Assembly (NCBI GenBank): GCA_946413885.1
Contig: CAMKMK010000164.1
Location: forward strand, 1-5,324
Length of the DNA stretch: 5,324 bases
Origin: an uncultured Prevotellaceae bacterium
GTDB taxonomy: Bacteria > Bacteroidota > Bacteroidia > Bacteroidales > Bacteroidaceae
Direction of reading: 5' to 3'
Shown: positions 1 to 5,324 of the stretch, one piece after another
Numbering within the stretch: position 1 is the stretch's first letter
How the letters are laid out: every line of letters begins with the position of its first letter
Notes under the pieces: model-generated
The model's input: the letters and a program-made list of their open reading frames with translations, nothing else
What the model was told of the DNA's origin: nothing
Database searches by the model: none
Translations under genes and position numbers: made by a program

Positions 1-71
1 TGTTGGATGATTTCACGTTGCTGAGGACGGAAACTTTCGTATCCAAAATATCGTTTTAGGGTGAGAAACAT
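1..71 (-). CDS. recQ: RecQ-family ATP-dependent DNA helicase, N-terminal fragment (runs off the left edge)
   Basis: The minus strand from the ATG at 71 reads 23 codons to the window edge without a stop. The peptide begins MFLTLKRYFGYESFRPQQRE, which matches the extreme N-terminus of RecQ helicases: a short helix, then the FGY..FRPxQ..II block that forms the adenine-sensing motif 0, with Gln18 as the expected adenine-contacting glutamine. RecQ proteins unwind DNA 3' to 5' in recombination and fork repair. The Walker A motif and the rest of the protein lie outside the window, so completeness and domain layout (RQC, HRDC) cannot be judged. No other in-frame ATG lies just upstream, and a -7 box sits 24 bases before this start, which supports it. 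The gene is divergent from the AraC-type gene. The family call is good despite the short fragment because the motif is distinctive. Confidence 0.85.
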   Translation of the reverse strand, partial: MFLTLKRYFGYESFRPQQREIIQ

Positions 72-85
72 AATGACAAAAACAA

Positions 86-103
86 TTCACTTTGCAAAGT
101 TAA
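86..103. promoter_or_regulatory. 18-bp imperfect palindrome over the recQ -7 box, possible operator
   Basis: The central 12 bases at 89-100 (ACTTTGCAAAGT) are a perfect inverted repeat. After one mismatched pair (88/101), two further pairs match outward to 86 and 103. The element covers most of the recQ-side -7 box (95-102) and the predicted recQ start point, where a bound dimer would block transcription. Part of the symmetry could be accidental, because a TTTGC-containing -7 box is half of such a palindrome. No second copy was seen in the window. A regulatory role is inference. Confidence 0.25.
95..102 (-). promoter_or_regulatory. Predicted -7 box (TAACTTTG) of the recQ promoter
   Basis: On the minus strand this octamer matches the Bacteroidota -7 consensus TAnnTTTG exactly. 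It would place the transcription start near 90, giving a leader of about 20 bases before the recQ ATG at 71. I see no TTG or TTTG at the expected -33 distance on this strand, so the promoter rests on the -7 match and its position alone. Confidence 0.5.
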
Positions 104-148
104 CATTTTTTTATCTCTTTTTTGGATACATTGTTTAAAAAATAGTTA

Positions 149-156
149 TATATTTG
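149..156 (+). promoter_or_regulatory. Predicted -7 box (TATATTTG) of the AraC-type/DPP III operon promoter
   Basis: The octamer matches TAnnTTTG exactly and ends 22 bases before the ATG at 179, so the leader would be short, roughly 15-20 bases. Candidate -33 elements are TTTG at 121-124 (24 bases upstream) and TTG at 131-133 (15 bases upstream). Neither has ideal spacing. The surrounding AT-rich sequence (104-155) is typical of a promoter region in this phylum. Confidence 0.6.
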
Positions 157-178
157 CACCATAAAGAACAAGAATATT

Positions 179-664
179 ATGGGAAAATACAATCTGACAG
201 AGAAAAAAATGCGTGCTCCCCTCTACCGTTCATTGCTGAATCCTGAGATGGTGGAAAACATGTATCAAGCGATAATGGCAAAGTTTATCGTAGAGAAAAA
301 GTACCGTAATCCTGAGTATAGCGCCCAGAAGCTGGCTGATGAACTGAACACGAATACCCGTTATATCAGTGCAGTCATCAACTTGAGATATCAAGACAAT
401 TACTCGCAGATGGTAAACGAGTTCCGTATCAAGGACGCTATGTATCTGCTCAAGGACAAACATTCGCAAAAAATGACGATGGAGGACATTGCTCTGACAG
501 TAGGTTTTTCCAACCGTCAGTCCTTCTATGCAGCCTTCTACAAGCGCACGGGTATTACTCCTCGTGAGTATCGCCAGAAGAATATGGCTCAGATTGAGAC
601 GCAGTTGAATGACCGCAGAAAACGTCTGAGAGAATCACGTGCCAAGAAGAAGATGAACGGATAA
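179..664 (+). CDS. Stand-alone AraC-type helix-turn-helix DNA-binding protein
   Basis: This 161-residue protein consists almost entirely of an AraC/XylS-type DNA-binding domain with its two helix-turn-helix units. The first is at about residues 48-68 (YSAQKLADELN followed by RYISAVIN). The second is at about 99-121 (MTMEDIALTVGF, then SNRQSFYAAFYKRTG), followed by the family signature TPREYRQ at 127-133. There is no ligand-binding, sensor or membrane segment. The first 40 residues are a short, partly helical lead-in, and the C-terminus is strongly basic (about 146-158, rich in Arg and Lys). The domain resembles those ending Bacteroidota hybrid two-component and other membrane-linked AraC regulators, but here it stands alone, so how it senses a signal is unknown. 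The start at 179 follows a good -7 box, and the stop abuts the next ATG with no gap. Family assignment is firm; its targets, perhaps its own operon or recQ, are a guess. Confidence 0.9.
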   Translation: MGKYNLTEKKMRAPLYRSLLNPEMVENMYQAIMAKFIVEKKYRNPEYSAQKLADELNTNTRYISAVINLRYQDNYSQMVNEFRIKDAMYLLKDKHSQKMTMEDIALTVGFSNRQSFYAAFYKRTGITPREYRQKNMAQIETQLNDRRKRLRESRAKKKMNG

Positions 665-2629
665 ATGCAAAGTGAAAAGATTTTCCAGTTTGCAGACGAG
701 CGCTTCGCTGATCTGCAAATGTTGAGATATCAGGTCCCGGGTTTCCAGGACCTGAATCTTCGTCAGCAGGTATTGGCCTATTATCTGAGCGAGGCTGCGC
801 TTTGGGGGCGCGATATCCTGTGGGATCAGAATTGTCTCTACAACCTTCGTTTACGTCAGCTTCTTGAGACGGTTTATACGGATTACCAAGAAGAGCGGGA
901 TATTCATGAATTCAAAGAATTTACCATCTATCTGAAGCGCGTGTGGTTCTCCAATGGAATACATCATCATTATGGGAGCCAAAAGTTTCATCCTGGCTTC
1001 ACTTCTGCTTTCTTGCGTCGTGCTGTACTTTCAGTACCCGCATCGAAGTTGCCTCTTAATAAAGGACAGACCGTAGAGGAGCTTTGCGATGAGTTGTTTC
1101 CTGTCATCTTCAATCCTGAGGTATGCCCCAAGCGTGTGAATCAGGCCGAAGGAGAAGACTTGTTGCTGACCTCCTCCTGTAATTATTACCAAGAAGGAAT
1201 CACCCAAGCTGAGGCAGAAGAGTTCTATGCCGCTCAAAAATCCGCAGGCGATGCTGATCACCCCATCATGTATGGCATGAACAGCACGTTGGTGCGTGAT
1301 GCGAAGGGACATCTTCATGAGGATATCTGGCATTCGGGTGGCAAGTATGGAGTAGCGATAGACCGCATCATTTCTTGTCTGGAACAGGCGATTCCCTATG
1401 CAGAGAATGTTCAACAGGAAGAAGTCATAAAGAAATTGATAGAATTCTATCGTACTGGCGACTTGAAGACCTTTGATGCCTATACAATTTTGTGGGTAGG
1501 CGAAACGAAGGGTGAAGTGGACTTCACCAACGGATTTACGGAAGTTTATGGTGACCCCTTGGGACTGAAAGCCAGTTGGGAAGGTTACGTGAATTTTGTG
1601 GATAAGCAGGCAACACATCGTGCCTGTCTGTTGAGTGAGCATGCCCAATGGTTTGAGGATCATTCTCCCGTAGATCCCCGTTTTCGCAAGGAGGTTTGTC
1701 GAGGTGTTTCTGCCAAAGTGATTAACGCTGTCATCTTGGGTGGTGATCTTTATCCCAGTAGTGCTATAGGGATCAATCTGCCCAATAACGACTGGGTGCG
1801 TGCTGAGTATGGAAGTAAAAGTGTGACGATAGGGAACCTGACGCATGCTTATAATCAAGCTGCCAAGGGGAATGGCTTTCGAGAGGAGTTCGTCATCAAT
1901 GAGGAGACGCTGGACCTGCTGAACCGTTATGGTGAGGTATGCGATGACCTTCACACAGACCTGCACGAATGTTTGGGACATGGAAGTGGAAAGTTGCTCC
2001 CTGGTGTGGATTCTGATGCCTTGAAAGCTTACGGAAGTTGCATTGAGGAGGCTCGTGCTGACCTTTTTGGCCTTTATTACTTGGCTGACAAGAAACTGGT
2101 AGAGTTGGGACTTGTTCCTGATGAGGAAGCTTATAAAGCACAGTATTACAGCTATCTGATGAATGGCCTGCTGACTCAGATGGTGCGTATCGAACCTGAT
2201 CACAACATTGAAGAGGCCCACATGCGCAACCGTGCTTTGATTGCCCGCTGGACACTGGAGCACTATCCTCAGGCTGTCCAATTGGTAGAACATGCTGGAA
2301 AGACTTATGTGGAGATTTTAGATTATACCCTGTTGCGCAAGGCGTTTGGAGTCTTGTTGGCTGAAGTTCAGCGGATAAAGAGCGAAGGAGACTATGAGGC
2401 TGCCAGGATCCTTGTGGAGACTTACGGAGTCCATATTGATTCTGCGCTTCACAGACAAGTGTTGGCTCGCTACAAGAAACTGGATTTGGCTCCCTACAAA
2501 GGATTCATCAATCCACGTTACGAGGTGGAACGTGATTCCCAAGGTAAGATAACGGCAGTGAACCTGACCTATGGAGAGCCTTACGACGAACAGATGCTGC
2601 GCTACAGCAGAGATTATAGAACCTTATGA
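665..2629 (+). CDS. Dipeptidyl peptidase III (family M49 zinc peptidase), cytoplasmic
   Basis: DPP III removes dipeptides from the N-terminus of short peptides, using one zinc ion. The 654-residue protein has the M49 hexapeptide zinc motif HECLGH at 434-439 and the second motif EEARAD at 461-466. By family knowledge the ligands are His434, His439 and Glu462, with Glu435 as catalytic base. Upstream blocks also fit the family: GFTEVYGDP at 290-298 matches the substrate-binding strand FxExYxDP, and GINLPNNDWVR at 369-379 is followed by a conserved VTIGN. Cys436 replaces the Leu of the animal HELLGH form. There is no signal peptide or lipobox (it begins MQSEKIFQFADER), so it should act in the cytoplasm, probably in late peptide turnover. 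The length is slightly below the 700-plus residues of animal enzymes. Database entries in this phylum sometimes misname this family as dihydrofolate reductase; nothing here supports that. The start directly follows the upstream stop, so translation is probably coupled. Confidence 0.95.
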   Translation: MQSEKIFQFADERFADLQMLRYQVPGFQDLNLRQQVLAYYLSEAALWGRDILWDQNCLYNLRLRQLLETVYTDYQEERDIHEFKEFTIYLKRVWFSNGIHHHYGSQKFHPGFTSAFLRRAVLSVPASKLPLNKGQTVEELCDELFPVIFNPEVCPKRVNQAEGEDLLLTSSCNYYQEGITQAEAEEFYAAQKSAGDADHPIMYGMNSTLVRDAKGHLHEDIWHSGGKYGVAIDRIISCLEQAIPYAENVQQEEVIKKLIEFYRTGDLKTFDAYTILWVGETKGEVDFTNGFTEVYGDPLGLKASWEGYVNFVDKQATHRACLLSEHAQWFEDHSPVDPRFRKEVCRGVSAKVINAVILGGDLYPSSAIGINLPNNDWVRAEYGSKSVTIGNLTHAYNQAAKGNGFREEFVINEETLDLLNRYGEVCDDLHTDLHECLGHGSGKLLPGVDSDALKAYGSCIEEARADLFGLYYLADKKLVELGLVPDEEAYKAQYYSYLMNGLLTQMVRIEPDHNIEEAHMRNRALIARWTLEHYPQAVQLVEHAGKTYVEILDYTLLRKAFGVLLAEVQRIKSEGDYEAARILVETYGVHIDSALHRQVLARYKKLDLAPYKGFINPRYEVERDSQGKITAVNLTYGEPYDEQMLRYSRDYRTL

Positions 2630-3174
2630 CAATCGACGAACAAATACGGGATATCAAGAAGGAATTCCGATCCAGTATGAATGGTGTCCTCGCAGCCAGG
2701 ATGCGCGAGGCAGGTATGCCTTACAAAGTGATCTTTGGAGTGGAATATCCTCGTTTGGTCAGCATTGCCCAGGAGTTTGCTCCCAATAGGCGACTTGCGC
2801 AGGCTCTCTGGAATTGGAACATCCGCGAGTGTAAGATTTTGGCCACTTTGCTGATGCCTCTCGATGAGTTCCTGCCTGAGATAGCGGACATCTGGGTGGA
2901 TGAGACTCCTACGGCAGAGGTGGCTCAGATGGCAGTCATGAATCTCTTGTGGCGCCAATCGTGGGCATCCGAGGCAGCCTTCCAGTGGATAGCTTCCGAC
3001 AATCCGATGCGTCAGTTGTATGGCTTTCTCATCATGGCTCGTCTGTTGCAGGCTGGCGCTCAACTCAACGAGCGATCGCTTGCTGAACTGCGTGACCAGG
3101 CCTCTTCTTCGCTCCCTGATGCTGATCTGAATCTCAGGAAAGCGATTCGTGCCGTTTTGGATAGATTGGAATAG
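2626..3174 (+). CDS. Short HEAT-like protein of the DNA alkylation repair (AlkD-related) family
   Basis: The 182-residue, largely helical protein resembles the AlkC/AlkD alkylation repair family, whose HEAT-like repeats bind alkylated DNA; some members are glycosylases that remove N3- or N7-alkylpurines. Visible hallmarks are the early LVSIAQEFAPNRRLAQALW stretch (about 44-62), NIRECKILATLLM (65-77), the Trp90-centred IADIWVDET, VAQMAVMNLLW (99-109) and MRQLYGFLIMARLL (128-141). These correspond to successive helices of the AlkD array. AlkD of Bacillus cereus is over 230 residues, so this version is short, mostly at the C-terminal end. A tryptophan and acidic residues occur at 90-93, but their spacing is not that of the AlkD Trp-Asp pair, so catalysis is uncertain. 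The ATG overlaps the DPP III stop (ATGA), which indicates one operon with coupled translation. Family membership is likely; enzymatic activity is not established. Confidence 0.75.
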   Translation: MTIDEQIRDIKKEFRSSMNGVLAARMREAGMPYKVIFGVEYPRLVSIAQEFAPNRRLAQALWNWNIRECKILATLLMPLDEFLPEIADIWVDETPTAEVAQMAVMNLLWRQSWASEAAFQWIASDNPMRQLYGFLIMARLLQAGAQLNERSLAELRDQASSSLPDADLNLRKAIRAVLDRLE

Positions 3175-3222
3175 TTCCTAAAAAAACTAACCTTTATTGA
3201 TATTCCTTACAAATAAAATCAC

Positions 3223-3230
3223 TATCTTTG
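3223..3230 (+). promoter_or_regulatory. Predicted -7 box (TATCTTTG) of the Fur-like/purA promoter
   Basis: The octamer matches TAnnTTTG exactly and lies in the 65-base gap after the AlkD-like gene, within AT-rich sequence. A possible -33 TTG is at 3197-3199, 23 bases upstream, slightly far. The box ends only 9 bases before the ATG at 3240, so the predicted transcript would have a leader of only a few bases. It also overlaps the in-frame TTG at 3228 that could be mistaken for a start codon. Confidence 0.6.
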
Positions 3231-3239
3231 TGCCTGAGA

Positions 3240-3737
3240 ATGGATACGAATGGCAGTTTATATCTTCAAGCAAAGTCCCAGCTGATAGAATATCTGGAGA
3301 AGCGGCACATGCGCAAGACTCCTGAGCGGTTCGAGGTGCTGGGAGCCATCTGTCAGTTGGATGACATCTTTTCCATCGAGCAGCTGGGCGAGAAGATGCG
3401 GATGTGTTCGTCCTTTCAGGTCAGTAGGGTCACGCTTTTCAACACGTTGGAAACGTTTGTGGATGCCCAGTTGGTTATCAAGCATACCTTACAGCGGGCA
3501 TCTTTGTACGAGAAGAACATCGACAAGCGTCCACGTGTCTGTATGGTGTGCAACCAGTGTGGTTTGGTTAAACGTTTAGATAAGGTTGAGGTTACACGAT
3601 TCCTGAATGGAATAAAGACCCGTCAATTCTTTGTTCGCCAGCCTGTCCTGTATCTTCACGGACTCTGCCGCAAGTGCGAGATGGCAAGGCGCAAGGAGAT
3701 AAAAATGAGAGAAAAGAAACTTACAACAAAGAAATAA
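3240..3737 (+). CDS. Fur-family transcriptional regulator, apparently lacking the regulatory metal site
   Basis: This 165-residue protein has the Fur fold order: a first helix, RKTPERFEVLGAI at 25-37, a winged helix with the recognition segment VSRVTLFNTLETFVDAQLV (61-79), and a C-terminal dimerisation domain. Two CxxC pairs, Cys104/Cys107 (VCNQCG) and Cys143/Cys146 (GLCRKC), match the structural zinc site. The usual regulatory ligands are absent: the HHH or HDH before the first CxxC is Arg99-Val100-Cys101, the histidine near the S-x-E helix is Phe44, and the histidine of HSLYLYG is replaced by Pro135. It may therefore not respond to metal in the normal way. The C-terminus is a basic tail (148-165, Lys/Arg rich). 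I chose ATG 3240 over an upstream TTG at 3228 because that TTG lies inside the -7 box and 3240 gives a normal N-terminus. Only 13 bases separate it from purA, so the two are probably co-transcribed. Its target genes are unknown. Confidence 0.88.
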   Translation: MDTNGSLYLQAKSQLIEYLEKRHMRKTPERFEVLGAICQLDDIFSIEQLGEKMRMCSSFQVSRVTLFNTLETFVDAQLVIKHTLQRASLYEKNIDKRPRVCMVCNQCGLVKRLDKVEVTRFLNGIKTRQFFVRQPVLYLHGLCRKCEMARRKEIKMREKKLTTKK

Positions 3738-3750
3738 GACTCAGATTTAT

Positions 3751-5019
3751 ATGGCAAAAGGTAAAGTGGATGCTCTACTTGGCATCGTTTTTGGAGATGA
3801 GGGCAAGGGAAAGGTAGTGGATGTTTTCACTCCTAAATATGATATTGTAGCTCGTTTTGCGGGTGGTCCCAATGCAGGACACACCATTATCTTCGAAGGA
3901 AAGAAATTTGTACTCCGCAGCATTCCCAGCGGCATCTTCGACAAGGATAAAGTGAATATCATAGGCAACGGATGTGTCATCGCACCTGACCTTTTCATGG
4001 CTGAAGCACAGGAACTGGAGGCTGCTGGCTACAACTTGCGTGGTCGTTTGCACATCAGCAAGCGCGCTCATCTGATTCTGCCTACCCATCGTGTACTGGA
4101 TCGGGCTTATGAGGCCGCCAAGGGAAAGAACAAAGTGGGTACCACAGGCAAGGGAATCGGCCCTACTTACAGCGAGAAGGCCAGCAGGACGGGACTCCGC
4201 GTGGGTGACATCCTGGATAATTTCCAGCAGAAATACGAGACGCTGAAGGCTCGTCATGCCCAGATACTTCGCGATTTGAACTACGAATATGACATTTCCG
4301 ACGAGGAAAAGAAATGGCTTGAAGGGGTGGAGTATATGCGTGGTTTCCAATTGACGGATACGGAAATCGAGATCAACAAGGCGTTGGCTGAAGGCAAGAA
4401 CGTTCTGGCAGAAGGCGCCCAGGGCACGATGCTCGATATCGATCATGGAACCTATCCTTTCGTCAGCTCCAGCAATACTGTCAGTGGCGGTGTCTGCACG
4501 GGTTTGGGTGTTGGCCCCAATGCGATTGGCGAGATATTTGGAATCTTCAAGGCCTACAGCACCCGTGTGGGAAGCGGACCTTTCCCTGTGGAGCTTTTCG
4601 ACGAGACAGGTGACAAGATTCGTGAGATAGGTCATGAATATGGAGCTGTGACGGGGCGCAATCGCCGTTGTGGATGGGTGGATTTGGTGGCTCTCAAGTA
4701 TGCCATCATGATCAACGGTGTGACTCAACTCATCATGATGAAGAGCGATGTGCTGGATGGCTTCGATACCATCAAGGCTTGTGTCGCCTACGAGAAGGAT
4801 GGTGTGGTGACTGCCGATATGCCATACGACACAGAGGGATGGAAGGCCGTCTATCGTGAATTGAAGGGATGGAAGTCTGACCTGACGAACCTGACCAGCG
4901 AGTCCCAGTTCCCTCAGGCTTTCCGCGACTACATCTCTTTCCTGGAGCAAGAGGCAGGAATACCCATCACCATCGTCAGCGTAGGTCCTGACCGTGCCCA
5001 GACCATCGTGAGAGGGTAA
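3751..5019 (+). CDS. purA: Adenylosuccinate synthase
   Basis: PurA joins IMP and aspartate, using GTP, to form adenylosuccinate, the first committed step from IMP to AMP, in the cytoplasm. The 422-residue protein is full length (E. coli has 432). It shows GDEGKGK at 15-21 with catalytic Asp16, GGPNAGHT at 38-45 with catalytic His44, and the second family signature GIGPTYSEKASR at 135-146. It also has EGAQGTMLDIDHGTYPFVSS at 221-240, TGRNRRCGW at 301-309, the guanine-recognition segment KSDVLD at 331-336, and the closing SVGPDR at 410-415. One oddity is FGDEGKG where most family members have QWGDEGKG: the two residues before the loop are Val13-Phe14. The gene follows the Fur-like regulator by 13 bases with no recognisable promoter or strong ribosome binding site between them, which suggests one transcript. 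A strong hairpin with a T tract lies 41 bases after the stop. Confidence 0.98.
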   Translation: MAKGKVDALLGIVFGDEGKGKVVDVFTPKYDIVARFAGGPNAGHTIIFEGKKFVLRSIPSGIFDKDKVNIIGNGCVIAPDLFMAEAQELEAAGYNLRGRLHISKRAHLILPTHRVLDRAYEAAKGKNKVGTTGKGIGPTYSEKASRTGLRVGDILDNFQQKYETLKARHAQILRDLNYEYDISDEEKKWLEGVEYMRGFQLTDTEIEINKALAEGKNVLAEGAQGTMLDIDHGTYPFVSSSNTVSGGVCTGLGVGPNAIGEIFGIFKAYSTRVGSGPFPVELFDETGDKIREIGHEYGAVTGRNRRCGWVDLVALKYAIMINGVTQLIMMKSDVLDGFDTIKACVAYEKDGVVTADMPYDTEGWKAVYRELKGWKSDLTNLTSESQFPQAFRDYISFLEQEAGIPITIVSVGPDRAQTIVRG

Positions 5020-5054
5020 GGGAGAGCACTTTTCAAGGAAAGAGATTCACATAC

Positions 5055-5324
5055 TTATTTGTTGCTGTACTCGTTCAGGAGTGCAGCAACTTCTTTTTCG
5101 TCTGCTCCGTACTTCACGGCTTGGGTGAAATCTGCTTTGGCGAGTTTCTTTTTCTTTACCGTCAGGAAATAGGTGCCTCGAGCGATGTAGTAGTCAGCAT
5201 TCGTGGGCTCCAGCTCGATGGCTTTGTTGAAGTCATGGAGGGCAACCTCGTGTTGGTGTCGCTCCTGTTCCATGCCCGCTCTTGCCGCATAAAGTTGGGC
5301 TTGATTGGGATAGAGTTGAATGAG
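5055..5324 (-). CDS. Tetratricopeptide repeat protein, C-terminal fragment (runs off the right edge)
   Basis: The minus strand is open from the window edge at 5324 to the TAA at 5057-5055, giving 89 residues of the C-terminal end. Two TPR units are visible: about residues 9-42 (LYAARAGMEQ, then ALHDFNKAIELEPTN) and about 43-76 (ADYYIARGTYFLTV, then AKADFTQAV). They show the usual small residue in helix A and the A-I-E-L-x-P-x-N turn after helix B. A short capping helix (EVAALLNEY) ends the protein. The Met at 5273 lies inside the first repeat and should not be taken as the start; the reading frame continues upstream to the edge, so the true start and any signal peptide are outside the window. 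TPRs mediate protein contacts; no specific function can be given. The gene is convergent with purA with 35 bases between the stops, and its last codons hold the purA terminator. Confidence 0.85.
   Translation of the reverse strand, partial: LIQLYPNQAQLYAARAGMEQERHQHEVALHDFNKAIELEPTNADYYIARGTYFLTVKKKKLAKADFTQAVKYGADEKEVAALLNEYSNK
5061..5099 (+). terminator. Rho-independent terminator of purA, embedded in the convergent TPR gene
   Basis: Bases 5061-5072 pair with 5079-5090 to give a 12-bp stem: GTTGCTG with CAGCAAC, one U-G wobble at 5068/5083, then ACTC with GAGT. The loop is six bases (5073-5078). The plus strand continues directly into TTCTTTTTC at 5091-5099, the U tract expected of an intrinsic terminator. 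In the minus direction the stem is followed by AAATAAG, so it should terminate only transcripts coming from purA. The hairpin lies wholly within the last codons of the TPR gene on the other strand. Confidence 0.75.

Noticed and set aside
39..129. A 10-bp inverted repeat, GTATCCAAAA at 39-48 and TTTTGGATAC at 120-129
   Set aside because: The arms are 71 bases apart, one is in recQ coding sequence, the pairing stops abruptly on both sides, and AT-rich sequence makes such a match plausible by chance.
1031..2293. A 420-codon open frame on the minus strand, antisense to DPP III
   Set aside because: It lies wholly inside a gene with clear catalytic motifs on the other strand, its translation has no recognisable domain, and long antisense open frames arise from codon bias in such genes.
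3168..3206. Inverted repeats after the AlkD-like gene (GGAA-TAG-TTCC at 3168-3178, and GGAATA at 3168-3173 with TATTCC at 3201-3206) as a terminator
   Set aside because: The stems are only 4 and 6 bp, the second has a 27-base loop, and the first is followed by A rather than T residues. I see no convincing terminator for this operon.
3228..3239. TTG at 3228 as the start of the Fur-like gene
   Set aside because: The codon is part of the TATCTTTG promoter box, and ATG 3240 gives the normal spacing to the RKTPERF helix.
3775..4950. A 391-codon open frame on the minus strand, antisense to purA
   Set aside because: purA is unambiguous over this stretch, and the antisense translation shows no family resemblance and no promoter-like start.
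5020..5054. A small hairpin in the purA-TPR gap (TTTC-AAG-GAAA) as the terminator
   Set aside because: The stem is only 4 bp with no T tract after it; the 12-bp hairpin at 5061-5090 is a far better candidate.
5055..5273. A complete 72-residue TPR gene starting at the Met at 5273
   Set aside because: The frame stays open upstream to the window edge and the residues before this Met complete a TPR helix, so it is an internal methionine of a longer gene.

Overview
The window looks like ordinary chromosome from a Bacteroidota bacterium, most likely Bacteroidales and possibly Prevotellaceae; the family-level guess is inference. Three upstream regions carry a TAnnTTTG box, the -7 element of Bacteroidota promoters. 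The gene starts lack convincing Shine-Dalgarno sequences. The peptidase has the HECLGH form of its zinc motif, which I recall from the Bacteroides thetaiotaomicron enzyme. No mobile element, CRISPR array, tRNA or rRNA was seen, and no stretch over 300 bases lacks a gene.

Layout: (1) Positions 1-71, minus strand, hold the first 23 codons of a RecQ-type helicase that runs off the left edge. (2) Positions 72-178 are a divergent promoter region, with one -7 box facing each way and an 18-bp imperfect palindrome over the recQ-side box. (3) Positions 179-3174, plus strand, hold three tightly packed genes: a stand-alone AraC-type DNA-binding protein, a cytoplasmic dipeptidyl peptidase III (family M49) and a short HEAT-like protein of the AlkD DNA alkylation repair family. 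The first junction has no gap (TAAATG) and the second is a 4-base ATGA overlap, so they are very probably one operon. (4) Positions 3223-5019, plus strand, hold a Fur-family regulator that keeps its cysteine pairs but appears to have lost its regulatory metal ligands, then purA (adenylosuccinate synthase) 13 bases later. A TAnnTTTG box ends only 9 bases before the Fur-like start. (5) Positions 5055-5324, minus strand, hold the C-terminal end of a TPR protein convergent with purA. The apparent purA terminator hairpin lies inside the coding sequence of this gene.

Functionally, the region combines housekeeping enzymes (AMP synthesis, peptide turnover, DNA repair) with two small regulators, each first in its own transcription unit. 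I see no clear case for a wholly new system. The best leads are the metal-site-deficient Fur homologue coupled to purA, the AraC/DPP III/AlkD-like operon, and the terminator embedded in a convergent gene.
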